In this document: positions 1 through 6,855 of the stretch, in pieces
How the letters are laid out: the number at the start of each line of letters is the position of its first letter
Numbering within the stretch: the first letter of the stretch is position 1
NCBI GenBank assembly: GCA_002314435.1
Contig: DCFV01000106.1
Location: 11,216 to 25,563 of the forward strand
DNA length: 14,348 nt
Direction: 5' to 3'
Source of the DNA: Acidobacteriaceae bacterium UBA1795
GTDB taxonomy: Bacteria > Acidobacteriota > Terriglobia > Terriglobales > Acidobacteriaceae
Notes under the pieces: generated by a model
Told to the model about the DNA's origin: nothing
Database searches by the model: none
The model's input: only the letters and a program-made list of their open reading frames with translations
Program-made: the position numbers and the translations under genes

Positions 1-782
1 TACGCCGAAGGATCGTTGTGCAGGGCAGACTCGTATACAAAACCCATGTCGCCGCCGCTGGACGCGGTGTTGGGGTCGTCTGAAGCCTGCATCGCCAGGG
101 CCCCAAAGTCGGCGCCGCTCTTCAGTTCATTGAAGATGGTCTGGATCTTCTTCTTCGCGTCAGCCTCGCTCACGGACTTGCCAGGCAGACCGCCGCTCTG
201 TTGCGCCGGGCCGATGGCCGCTACAATCTGCGCCAGTCGGAACTGCGGCTCGATCAGATTGAAATCAGCCTTATGCGCGGCATAGTAGCTGCTAATGTCC
301 GAGTCGCTGATGTTGATCTTTGACTCGATTTCCTTGTTCTGCAGCTTCTCGCGCGTGAGCGAGCGGCGGATGTCTCGCTTCAGATCGTCGAGCGTGATAT
401 TGCGCTGCTTCAACTGGCGATCGAACTCTTCCTGCGTGTATGGAGCCTTCATCTCCGTCAGCTTGGCGTTCACGTCTTCATCGGTCGCGGCCAGGTTGAG
501 CTTGGCCGCGCGCTGCTGAATGATTTCGTCTTCAATCAACTCGTGCAGGATATTCAGGCGCACGATGTCGGCGCGCTCCTGACTGGGCGGTTGAGGGTTC
601 TCGCCCAGACTGGCCTTGTAGTACTTCTCCACGTCGGCGCGCATGATGTTCTTGCCGTTCACAGTAGCCATCACATCTGGCGATGGCGCATTGTGGCAGC
701 CAGCGAGGGCTGCGATCAGCAGCCCACTGGAAAGAACTGGAATAACAAGGTGGCGCTGAAACAAAGCAGACTTGGCGTGCAA
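1..782 (-). CDS. SurA/PrsA-like peptidyl-prolyl cis-trans isomerase, lipoprotein (3' end outside window)
   Basis: A periplasmic foldase/chaperone expected to escort unfolded outer-membrane proteins. 260 codons are visible before the window edge. The TTG start at 780-782 is chosen because GAGGAG-like bases (787-794 on the minus strand) sit just upstream, an in-frame stop lies at 795-797, and translation from it gives a lipoprotein signal ending in L-A-G-C, with lipidated Cys29. The next in-frame ATG (Met38) would remove the signal. Residues about 37-175 are the helical SurA N-terminal domain (ATVNGKNIMRADVEKYY, then a long LHELIEDEIIQQRA helix). A parvulin PpiC domain begins near 180 (FRLAQIV) and reaches the typical SSGGDMGF stretch at 241-248. 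The gene lies 112 bp downstream of the DsbA-like gene and two genes below lptD, as surA follows lptD in E. coli. E. coli SurA is soluble; a lipid anchor is more like PrsA, so I give no symbol. Confidence 0.9.
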   Translation of the reverse strand, partial: MHAKSALFQRHLVIPVLSSGLLIAALAGCHNAPSPDVMATVNGKNIMRADVEKYYKASLGENPQPPSQERADIVRLNILHELIEDEIIQQRAAKLNLAATDEDVNAKLTEMKAPYTQEEFDRQLKQRNITLDDLKRDIRRSLTREKLQNKEIESKINISDSDISSYYAAHKADFNLIEPQFRLAQIVAAIGPAQQSGGLPGKSVSEADAKKKIQTIFNELKSGADFGALAMQASDDPNTASSGGDMGFVYESALHNDPSA

Positions 783-831
783 CCTGAACTCTCCTCAGAA
801 GCCGCAAGGGCCCCGGCAATACAGGATAAAT

Positions 832-849
832 CCCCGGCCCGGGCTGGGG
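832..849. other. GC-rich hairpin between the Dsb-like and SurA-like genes
   Basis: The bases form an imperfect inverted repeat: CCCC pairs with GGGG, then a G-T wobble, then GC pairs, giving about 7 bp around a 4-nt loop. It sits in the 112-bp gap of an otherwise co-directional cluster. No U-tract follows on either strand, so it is not a standard intrinsic terminator. It could attenuate, stabilise a processed mRNA end, or mean nothing in such GC-rich DNA. Confidence 0.3.
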
Positions 850-894
850 GTAGGGCCATCGTCACGCGCAGTGGCTGGCGGGCCGGTACCCTGA

Positions 895-1836
895 CTACTT
901 GCCCGACCCCTTGGAACCCTGCTCCGGTGCAACCACAGGTTCGGCCGGAGGCTCCTCGCCCACCGAGCGCAGCGCCCGGTCAATCACCATCCACACCTGC
1001 GGCTCGGGAATCGCACCGTTGATACGTTCGCCGTTCACAAAAAGTGCTGGCGTGCCTTCGATGCCAAGCATCTCCGCTTCATGAGCTGAAGCGCGTACCT
1101 GCGTCTCGTCCTGCTTGGCCAGACAGGCGTCCAGCTTGGCAGAGTCCAGCTTGGCCTCGGTGCCCTTTTCGCGCGCTGCGTTGTCCAGAGCAGCTACGCT
1201 CTTGGCTAGATTACGATCCGTACCAGAGATATCCTGCCCGTGCGAGTGCAGGTAATCGACATAGCTCCAGTAGGCTTCGGCGCTTTGCACAGCCAGGCAG
1301 TTGGCGTTCACTGCGGCGTGCATGGCCCACGGGTGCAGTTCGGTCAGCGGGTCGTCCTTGTACACGAAGCGCACCTTGTCCTTGTAGTGCTCCAGCGTCG
1401 AGGGGAACAGCGACTCGTGCATGCGCCCGCAGTAGGGGCACTCCAGATCGTCGAAGTTCACCACCGTCACCTTGGCCGCGGGATTGCCCCGAACTGGCCG
1501 CCCCGCAACGTTGATTGCAAAGGCAGGGTCCTTGGTGAGGTCAAAGGTCTCCAACCGTGCCAGCGTCTTGCCGTCCTGCGAAATGAGGAAATCGAATGGC
1601 TTTCCCTTGCCTCCGCGCTCAAACGTAATCTGCAGAGCGTCGTAGCCTGGAAACTGGCTCGGTTTGCGCTCGCCCACGCGAACCGTGTAGTCCTGGGGCA
1701 CGTTGAACTGCGCCCGCACCAGCACTTCGATGCGACGGTTCGTGTCCAGAGCGGAAGTAGGCTGTGCGGGTTGCGCTTTGCACCCCGCGGTAAGGGCCAG
1801 GGCCAGCAGGCCGGCAAAAAGGCGGCAATGAGACAA
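895..1836 (-). CDS. DsbA-family thiol-disulfide oxidoreductase, lipoprotein
   Basis: A predicted periplasm-facing thiol oxidoreductase of 313 residues. The TTG start (1834-1836) has a GAGAGGA Shine-Dalgarno 8 nt upstream, and no ATG exists before Met139. Residues 1-19 are a lipoprotein signal ending L-T-A-G-C, with lipidated Cys19 and Lys at +2. Residues about 28-112 form an extra N-terminal domain of unknown fold. The thioredoxin/DsbA domain starts near 116 (GNPAAKVTVVNFDDLECPYC). The active site is C133-P-Y-C136 and the cis-Pro loop is at G261-T-P263. Two more cysteines (180 and 238) lie in the helical insertion and could form a structural or second redox disulfide, as in some BdbD-like enzymes. 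The active-site dipeptide PY fits an oxidase or isomerase, and the direction of electron flow cannot be read from sequence. It lies 70 bp after lptD and upstream of the SurA-like gene, so LptD is a likely client. Confidence 0.9.
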   Translation of the reverse strand: MSHCRLFAGLLALALTAGCKAQPAQPTSALDTNRRIEVLVRAQFNVPQDYTVRVGERKPSQFPGYDALQITFERGGKGKPFDFLISQDGKTLARLETFDLTKDPAFAINVAGRPVRGNPAAKVTVVNFDDLECPYCGRMHESLFPSTLEHYKDKVRFVYKDDPLTELHPWAMHAAVNANCLAVQSAEAYWSYVDYLHSHGQDISGTDRNLAKSVAALDNAAREKGTEAKLDSAKLDACLAKQDETQVRASAHEAEMLGIEGTPALFVNGERINGAIPEPQVWMVIDRALRSVGEEPPAEPVVAPEQGSKGSGK

Positions 1837-1906
1837 GGTCTGAATCCTCTCAGGAAAAGAATACCCCAGAGGGGTTCAACGGCGCCGCAGGCACTGGTCC
1901 TAACGC

Positions 1907-4384
1907 TCAGTACACCGGCGGTTGACTGGGATCGCGGAAAATTGAGTTAGAGCGACGGATATCGCCCACCGAGCCGAAGTTGGCTAGCGTGAAGCTGTAG
2001 AGCCACTCCGTCTCATCGCGGCTCACCGAGCCCACGGTGCCCAGTTGAAAGCGCCTGTAGCCGACCGTTAACCCGCAGCAATCCCAGTTGTAGACAGCCT
2101 GGATGCCGGCGTACTGCAGCGCGCCGTGTACAAAGTCGTATCCACCGTTGGCTGCCAGGTTGAAGCCCACGCTGTTGGGCCTGCCGATCTCAAGGAACGG
2201 CGCCACCTGCTGGCTCTTGATCAGTGTGGCGGCACTGCCCTGCTCGTCGACGGCGTTCAGCAGCATGTGGCCCACGCCGACTGTTGTGTGGCCCCAGCTG
2301 TAGCCGGCATAAAGATTATCCGCACCCAGGCGCCCGCTGCGTGGATCGTAGTCCATGTCCCACTCCATGCGAAGGTTGCGGATCGCTTCGAAGCGCAGGC
2401 GCGAGATGATTGGCGACAGATTCCGCGACGAGGTCAGAAACGCTATGCCGCTCAGGTCAAGAGTCGAGTCGAAGACATTGCGACGTTCCGGCACCACCGC
2501 GCCGCTAAAATCCGGGTTGATGAAGAACTTTTGCGCAATCTGCCAGCTTGCCCACTCGCGCGGCTGCTGCGTGGTGCAATCCTCACCCGGTGCGCACGGC
2601 CGCGGTGTCATCGGCCGAAGATAAAAGCGTTGCGTCAGCGAGTAGCCTGTCTCATTAGTGTCCGTGGCAATATCCGTGGTGTCCACCAGTAGCACGTCGT
2701 GCGCCTGCGATCCAATTCCGGTCACGTAGCGGTAGGTGAGCTCGGGCTCAATCACGTGGCGCAGTTGTCGTCCCCAGCGCCCCAGCGTGAAGTCGCGCGT
2801 CAAAGCTGGCGGTCTTACGTCCAATGAGACCTCAACATCGCCGCGGTTCAGTGGATCGTGGCTTACGTATGGCGTACCGCCGTTGAGTCCCGTCAGGTCT
2901 GGCGTCTGGCTACCGGAGTAGAACGTGTCGCGCACCGCCAGCTCCGGAACCACCGTCCATCCGCCCCCCTCAAGTGGCAGCGTCACGTGCGGATACAGAT
3001 CAATTCGTCCAATGTTACGAGCATGAAAGTCAGTCTCCGCGCGGCCTAAGTGGCCGATCGAAGAACCCAGTCCCCAGTAGAGCGGTGAGCTGCCCAACGG
3101 CCGGTCCAACGCGTCGAAGCGCAGGCTTGGAAGGTGCAGAATGCGCACTTCGTCGCCTGCAGTGCTGCTGGCAAACGTCTGCAGCCTGCCGATAAAGCCC
3201 GAAGAAACAAAGCCATCGTGATTGTGCGTTAGCGCAAGGCTGCTGCGCACCTGCGAGTTCACGGCTTGCGAATAACTGTCGTTGAACACCAGCCGGTAGA
3301 CGTAACTGGACAGGTATTCCACGTTGCCTGCCAGCCGCGTATCGGGCGAGAAGTCCTTGCGACCTTCGGCCATGATATCGATGCCACCCTGATTCACCAG
3401 TCCCGTGGCTGGCGGCGTGGCGGCTATCCCGCGGTCCAGCAGCGCATTCCAGCGTACCTGCAGATGATCAAGTCCCGGCCCCTTGTAGCGAAAATCGCCA
3501 TTCGGCGCAAACCCGCGCTTCGAGAAATATTCTGAACCGATTACCATATCCATGCTGCGGCTCAGTACCACGTAGACCTGCTCGCCAAACGTATAGCCGC
3601 GGATCGACGAGCCGTTGCTGATGACCGGGATCAAAAGTCCGCTCTGCCGCCCCGTCTCGTCCACCGGATGTCGCAGGTAGGGCAGATAGAAGATCGGCAC
3701 GCCAAACAGCTTCAGGTACGTGTTCGACGTTGAGGCCACGCCACCTTCCAGCGTGATGGCACGCGCAAACAGTTGCCAGTCGGGCCGCGGCAGCCGGCAA
3801 TTGGTCATCGTGCCGTCCACAATGCGGTAGCTGCCTTCGCCTGTCTGCAGCAGCACCCTGCCGGAAAACAGAAACGGATTTGTGGTCGAGTAGACATCCA
3901 CATTTCCGGTGCGTCGCACGCCCAGTGATCCCGTCACGTCGAAGAAGCGCGCCGTGTGCATGTCGAGCCGCATGTCACCGTGTGACGCGGAGAGAAACAG
4001 GTCGCCGGGGCCGCCCGTCACCTGCAAATGTCCCTCGGCCTCCAGTTCCGATAGGGACTGGTGATAGACCACGCGGTCGGCGCGCAGCGTGTAGTTGAGG
4101 TAGTGCACCACTACCTGACCGTCCAGCGTCCAAGTGTCGCCGTGCCGGCTCTGCTGCTGCGCCTCCCAGCGAACGGGCACTCCAGTTGAGGCTGCGGATT
4201 CCGGCTGCGCCACCGGAAGAATCTCTTGACCCGGATCGTCAGGAAGTGCGCCCGTTGCCTGTGTGTTTGCGGACGATGAAGCATCCTGCTGTGCAGGAGG
4301 TAACGCATTGGTCAACACCTGTCCACGAACTTGCAAGTGACAGAGGGCCAACAGCGTGATAAACAAAAAATTGCGAGGACGCAT
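1907..4384 (-). CDS. lptD: LPS-assembly outer-membrane protein LptD (OstA/Imp)
   Basis: The beta-barrel of the LptD/LptE translocon, which inserts lipopolysaccharide into the outer leaflet. The predicted protein is 825 residues (E. coli about 784). The ATG at 4382-4384 is preferred over an in-frame GTG at 4435 because it starts a clean signal peptide (MRPRNFLFITLLALCHLQVRG); no good Shine-Dalgarno is visible for either. Residues about 50-170 are the LptA-like beta-taco domain (VVHYLNYTLRADRVVYHQ). The family landmark T-N-C196-R-L-P-R-P-D-W, followed by FGVPIFYLPYLRHPVDETGR and SGLLIP, matches the N-domain/barrel junction of E. coli LptD around Cys173. The rest is the barrel, ending in a typical beta-strand repeat region. 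Mature cysteines are 196, 597, 603, 769 and 770. The vicinal pair 769-770 matches the conserved C-terminal CC, while an equivalent of E. coli Cys31 is absent. It is the first gene of the lptD-dsb-surA-like cluster. Confidence 0.95.
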   Translation of the reverse strand: MRPRNFLFITLLALCHLQVRGQVLTNALPPAQQDASSSANTQATGALPDDPGQEILPVAQPESAASTGVPVRWEAQQQSRHGDTWTLDGQVVVHYLNYTLRADRVVYHQSLSELEAEGHLQVTGGPGDLFLSASHGDMRLDMHTARFFDVTGSLGVRRTGNVDVYSTTNPFLFSGRVLLQTGEGSYRIVDGTMTNCRLPRPDWQLFARAITLEGGVASTSNTYLKLFGVPIFYLPYLRHPVDETGRQSGLLIPVISNGSSIRGYTFGEQVYVVLSRSMDMVIGSEYFSKRGFAPNGDFRYKGPGLDHLQVRWNALLDRGIAATPPATGLVNQGGIDIMAEGRKDFSPDTRLAGNVEYLSSYVYRLVFNDSYSQAVNSQVRSSLALTHNHDGFVSSGFIGRLQTFASSTAGDEVRILHLPSLRFDALDRPLGSSPLYWGLGSSIGHLGRAETDFHARNIGRIDLYPHVTLPLEGGGWTVVPELAVRDTFYSGSQTPDLTGLNGGTPYVSHDPLNRGDVEVSLDVRPPALTRDFTLGRWGRQLRHVIEPELTYRYVTGIGSQAHDVLLVDTTDIATDTNETGYSLTQRFYLRPMTPRPCAPGEDCTTQQPREWASWQIAQKFFINPDFSGAVVPERRNVFDSTLDLSGIAFLTSSRNLSPIISRLRFEAIRNLRMEWDMDYDPRSGRLGADNLYAGYSWGHTTVGVGHMLLNAVDEQGSAATLIKSQQVAPFLEIGRPNSVGFNLAANGGYDFVHGALQYAGIQAVYNWDCCGLTVGYRRFQLGTVGSVSRDETEWLYSFTLANFGSVGDIRRSNSIFRDPSQPPVY

Positions 4385-4631
4385 CCGGGGACCAAGGCCA
4401 GCATAGCAAATGCAGCCCGCGTGGATGGAGTGCACCGCGCGCTCTGGCAGAAGAAAAACTCGGCATCGGCGATCAATCCGGATTGATGGATCCCGGGAGT
4501 TTTTGTGATTCTCGCGTGACTTTCCTGGCTCTTGCTGAGAGCAACGTTCGCTGGGTTGTCTTCACAAATACAGCGGACCTGAACAGCGATTCCAGTCGGC
4601 AGTTCGGCAAGGGGATTGCGTCAGAAGGGAA
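4385..4631. promoter_or_regulatory. Divergent intergenic region of lptD and the RDD gene
   Basis: This 247-bp gap must hold the promoters of both divergent genes. On the minus strand a TATGCT box lies close to the lptD start, but without a convincing -35. The region holds the 16-bp palindrome listed separately. I see no small gene: reading frames here are short or extend from shadows of the neighbours. Confidence 0.5.
4472..4487. promoter_or_regulatory. Perfect 16-bp palindrome, candidate operator
   Basis: The bases ATCAATCCGGATTGAT are identical to their reverse complement. The palindrome lies 88 bp upstream of the lptD ATG and about 145 bp upstream of the RDD start, where a dimeric regulator could control either gene. 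A second short palindrome, TCCCGGGA, and a T-run follow at about 4491-4505. I do not recognise the motif, and no regulator gene is adjacent. Confidence 0.4.
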
Positions 4632-5933
4632 TTGGGAGAATTGAGCACACTGGTCAGCCAGCCCGTCGCAACGCCATCGTGGAAAGAAGAAGTCAATCGA
4701 CGGCTCGAAGCGCATAAGAGCCGCAGGGGGATCTCTGTCGTCGATCAGAATGCGCCGCGCACCGCGCCCGTTGCCGTCAGCTCTCGCGCCGCACTGGCCG
4801 CTGCACGCGTGGCAGCGCGTTACGCACAGGCACCCAGTTTTAGTGAGATGCAGGCCGCCGAAGCCCGCGCCGCTCTGCGTGCCGCTGAGGCCGCCACCCG
4901 CGTGGCTCTCGAGGCACAGGCCGCAGCTCAAGCTGCGCTTGCTAATCTCGCCGCCGCTGAAGAGGAAGATGAAGCCTGCATTGAGGCCGAAGTGCAGCTG
5001 GAGGGCGTCACGATTTCTCCGCATGCGCAGATGTCCATCTCCGTAGCCGAGCCGCAGATTGAAATCGAGCCTGCAACTGCTCCCGAGCCGCCTGCCGGCC
5101 CGCTCCAGGTTCGCTGGGAGCCGGATATGCCCGTGCGCCCCGTAGCGCCGGCCGCCAAGACCCACTACACTGTGGCAGACGATTTGTTCAGTGGCCCCGC
5201 GACCGATTCTCCCATCGAGCCCGTTGAGCCTGCGCAGGCCATTCCTGCCAACCTTATTCAGTTTCCGCGCGAACTGGTCGCCTCGCGTCGCATGCGTCCG
5301 CGCTTGGCCGGTGCGTCGCCTGGAGGCTCTGCCGATTCCTCAGGACAACTGAGCATCTTCGAAGTCGACCCCGACATGATCTCCACCGAGCCGGCACCGG
5401 TCGCCGAAGCCGCTCCGGCGCCCTCGTGGAGCGGCCCAGACTGGTCGCGCATCGAACTCGACTCAGTGACCCTCGAAGATATCGAGCTTGAGACGGACCA
5501 GAATCCAGCGGGAATGCCCGCGGCGCTTGAACTTGCACCGCTCGGACTGCGCCTCATGGCGTTCGCTGTCGATCTGGCACTCGTTGTTGGGATTGCCAGT
5601 GCAGCAGCTGCCGTATTGGCCCATCGTTTGCAGCAATTGCCGCCGGTGCGCTCCGCCGAGATGATGGCGCTGGGCTTGGTGGCGCTGACGGGTGTTCTCT
5701 ATCACCTGGGCTTTCTCTTGACGATGCGCTCCACTCCCGGCATGCGCTATGCTGGCCTCGCCGTTTGCACTTTCGACGATGAGCACCCCACCCGCGCTCA
5801 GCTGCGTGACCGCCTGTTGGCGATGCTCGTGTCAGTGCTGCCGGTGGGCCTTGGCCTCGCCTGGTCTGCCTTCGACGAAAACCACTTGAGCTGGCACGAC
5901 CGTCTCTCGCGCACCTACCTGCGCAAGTGCTAG
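4632..5933 (+). CDS. RDD-family membrane protein with long Ala/Glu-rich soluble extension
   Basis: The function is unknown; RDD proteins are small polytopic membrane proteins, some of which are linked to ion transport. The predicted protein is 433 residues. The start is one of two in-frame TTG codons (4632 or 4641). A GAAGGGA at 4624-4630 is better spaced for 4641, which would shorten the protein by three residues. Residues 1 to about 300 are hydrophilic, with an Ala-rich stretch at about 55-120 (AEARAALRAAEAATRVALEA) likely to be helical or coiled-coil, then a Pro/Glu-rich, probably disordered linker. The RDD domain occupies about 303-433: LGLRLMAFAVD gives the Arg and first Asp (Arg307, Asp314) in the first membrane segment, then a hydrophobic segment at about 340-365, a T-P-G-M-R-Y-A-G-L motif, a third segment, and the closing S-W-H-D-R-L-S-R-T. 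It is monocistronic and ends 10 bp from the convergent ROK gene. Confidence 0.85.
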   Translation: MGELSTLVSQPVATPSWKEEVNRRLEAHKSRRGISVVDQNAPRTAPVAVSSRAALAAARVAARYAQAPSFSEMQAAEARAALRAAEAATRVALEAQAAAQAALANLAAAEEEDEACIEAEVQLEGVTISPHAQMSISVAEPQIEIEPATAPEPPAGPLQVRWEPDMPVRPVAPAAKTHYTVADDLFSGPATDSPIEPVEPAQAIPANLIQFPRELVASRRMRPRLAGASPGGSADSSGQLSIFEVDPDMISTEPAPVAEAAPAPSWSGPDWSRIELDSVTLEDIELETDQNPAGMPAALELAPLGLRLMAFAVDLALVVGIASAAAAVLAHRLQQLPPVRSAEMMALGLVALTGVLYHLGFLLTMRSTPGMRYAGLAVCTFDDEHPTRAQLRDRLLAMLVSVLPVGLGLAWSAFDENHLSWHDRLSRTYLRKC

Positions 5934-5943
5934 CTTCGCCTCG

Positions 5944-6843
5944 CTACCAGGTGAGCGCGCGCAGCGCGCTCACACCCGCTCCGATCAGCGCCGTCTCGTC
6001 GTCCGGCTCCAGAATCTCCAGCGAGTAGCTGAGCAGCGGCGACATCTTCACCATCGTCTCCAGGTGTGCGCGCAAGGTTGGCAGGTCCAGGAAGCCCACG
6101 TTGTGGCCTGTGAAGTAGAAGCGCCCCGGCCCGGCCAGGTGGATGAACGACGACGTGGCCGCCGCCAGCGCGCGATGCCACAGGTCCACAAACTCGCGGC
6201 AACGCGTGTCACCTTGCTTGGCCTGCGCAAACACCTCTTCCGGCTCCAGGTCAAGGAAGCGCAACCGCATGGCGCGATAGCCCATGATGCCTTCCAGATG
6301 CCCGATGCCGCCGCAGCCGCAGTAGCGTTCCTTCGGGTCCAGCGTCACAGTGATGTGCCCGCCCTCCCACACGCCTTCCACGTAGGGCCAGCGGCCGTAG
6401 CCGATGCCGTTGCCAAGGGTCCACACGCGCGTCAACCGGTTCAGATGCCCGCGCGTCGCCGCCACGCCGGCAGCTATCGCGTCGGCATCGTTGGCAATGT
6501 ACACCGGTGCTTTGACGCCTCGCTCGGCCAGTACGCGCGTCAACTCGTCGGCCAGGCGCATTCCCTTCAACTGCCCAAGGTTTGGCGCGTCCTCCACTAC
6601 GCCGTGCCGCACGACGCCCGGTACGGCCACACCAATGGCGTCGAGCGGTGCATTTGTGTCGCCTGCAACGGCGACGATCTGTTCTGCAACTTTCTCGACA
6701 ATTTCGCTGCCGGGCACTGCCAGCAGCGCGTCCAGTTCGTCCCGGTCGCTGGGGAAGCGAAGCGGCTTTCCGGTCAGCCGCTGATCTTGAAGCTTGCCGG
6801 CCACAATGTGCGCAGTCATCACCACGCCGATCGCGGTGGTCAT
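5944..6843 (-). CDS. ROK-family protein (sugar kinase-like), ATP-phosphate motif degenerate
   Basis: The fold family is ROK (repressor, ORF, kinase), which includes glucokinases and other sugar kinases. The predicted protein is 299 residues, near the usual kinase length, and has no N-terminal HTH, so it is not a ROK repressor. Visible ROK landmarks are V-A-V-P-G at 72-76, I-A-N-D-A-D at 116-121 with the usual catalytic Asp119, and the zinc/sugar motif G-G-H163 followed by C175-G-C177-G-G-I-G-H182-L-E184. His182 replaces the normal third Cys ligand. The N-terminal D-x-G-G-T phosphate loop is not present: the expected position reads V-V-M-T-A-H (residues 7-12). The second phosphate motif is L-G-N-G-I-G-Y rather than LGTGIGGG. 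A strong AAGGAG lies 6 nt before the ATG, overlapping the space after the sthA stop 12 bp away, so the two genes are probably one operon. Either a specialised kinase or a non-catalytic sugar-binding protein fits. Confidence 0.85.
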   Translation of the reverse strand: MTTAIGVVMTAHIVAGKLQDQRLTGKPLRFPSDRDELDALLAVPGSEIVEKVAEQIVAVAGDTNAPLDAIGVAVPGVVRHGVVEDAPNLGQLKGMRLADELTRVLAERGVKAPVYIANDADAIAAGVAATRGHLNRLTRVWTLGNGIGYGRWPYVEGVWEGGHITVTLDPKERYCGCGGIGHLEGIMGYRAMRLRFLDLEPEEVFAQAKQGDTRCREFVDLWHRALAAATSSFIHLAGPGRFYFTGHNVGFLDLPTLRAHLETMVKMSPLLSYSLEILEPDDETALIGAGVSALRALTW

Positions 6844-6855
6844 CTCGAACTCCTT

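Noticed and set aside
2310..2330. TTATCCGCA, one mismatch from a DnaA box
   Set aside because: A single degenerate copy inside lptD coding sequence, with no cluster of boxes, so no origin is indicated.
4473..5165. 230-codon minus-strand frame opposite the RDD gene
   Set aside because: The product is Gly/Cys/Arg-rich with no domain; the plus strand encodes a recognisable RDD protein.
5951..5973. Perfect 9-bp stem, 5-nt loop near the convergent ends of the RDD and ROK genes
   Set aside because: It lies inside the ROK coding end and has no T-run on either side, so I cannot call it a terminator; it may still slow convergent transcription.
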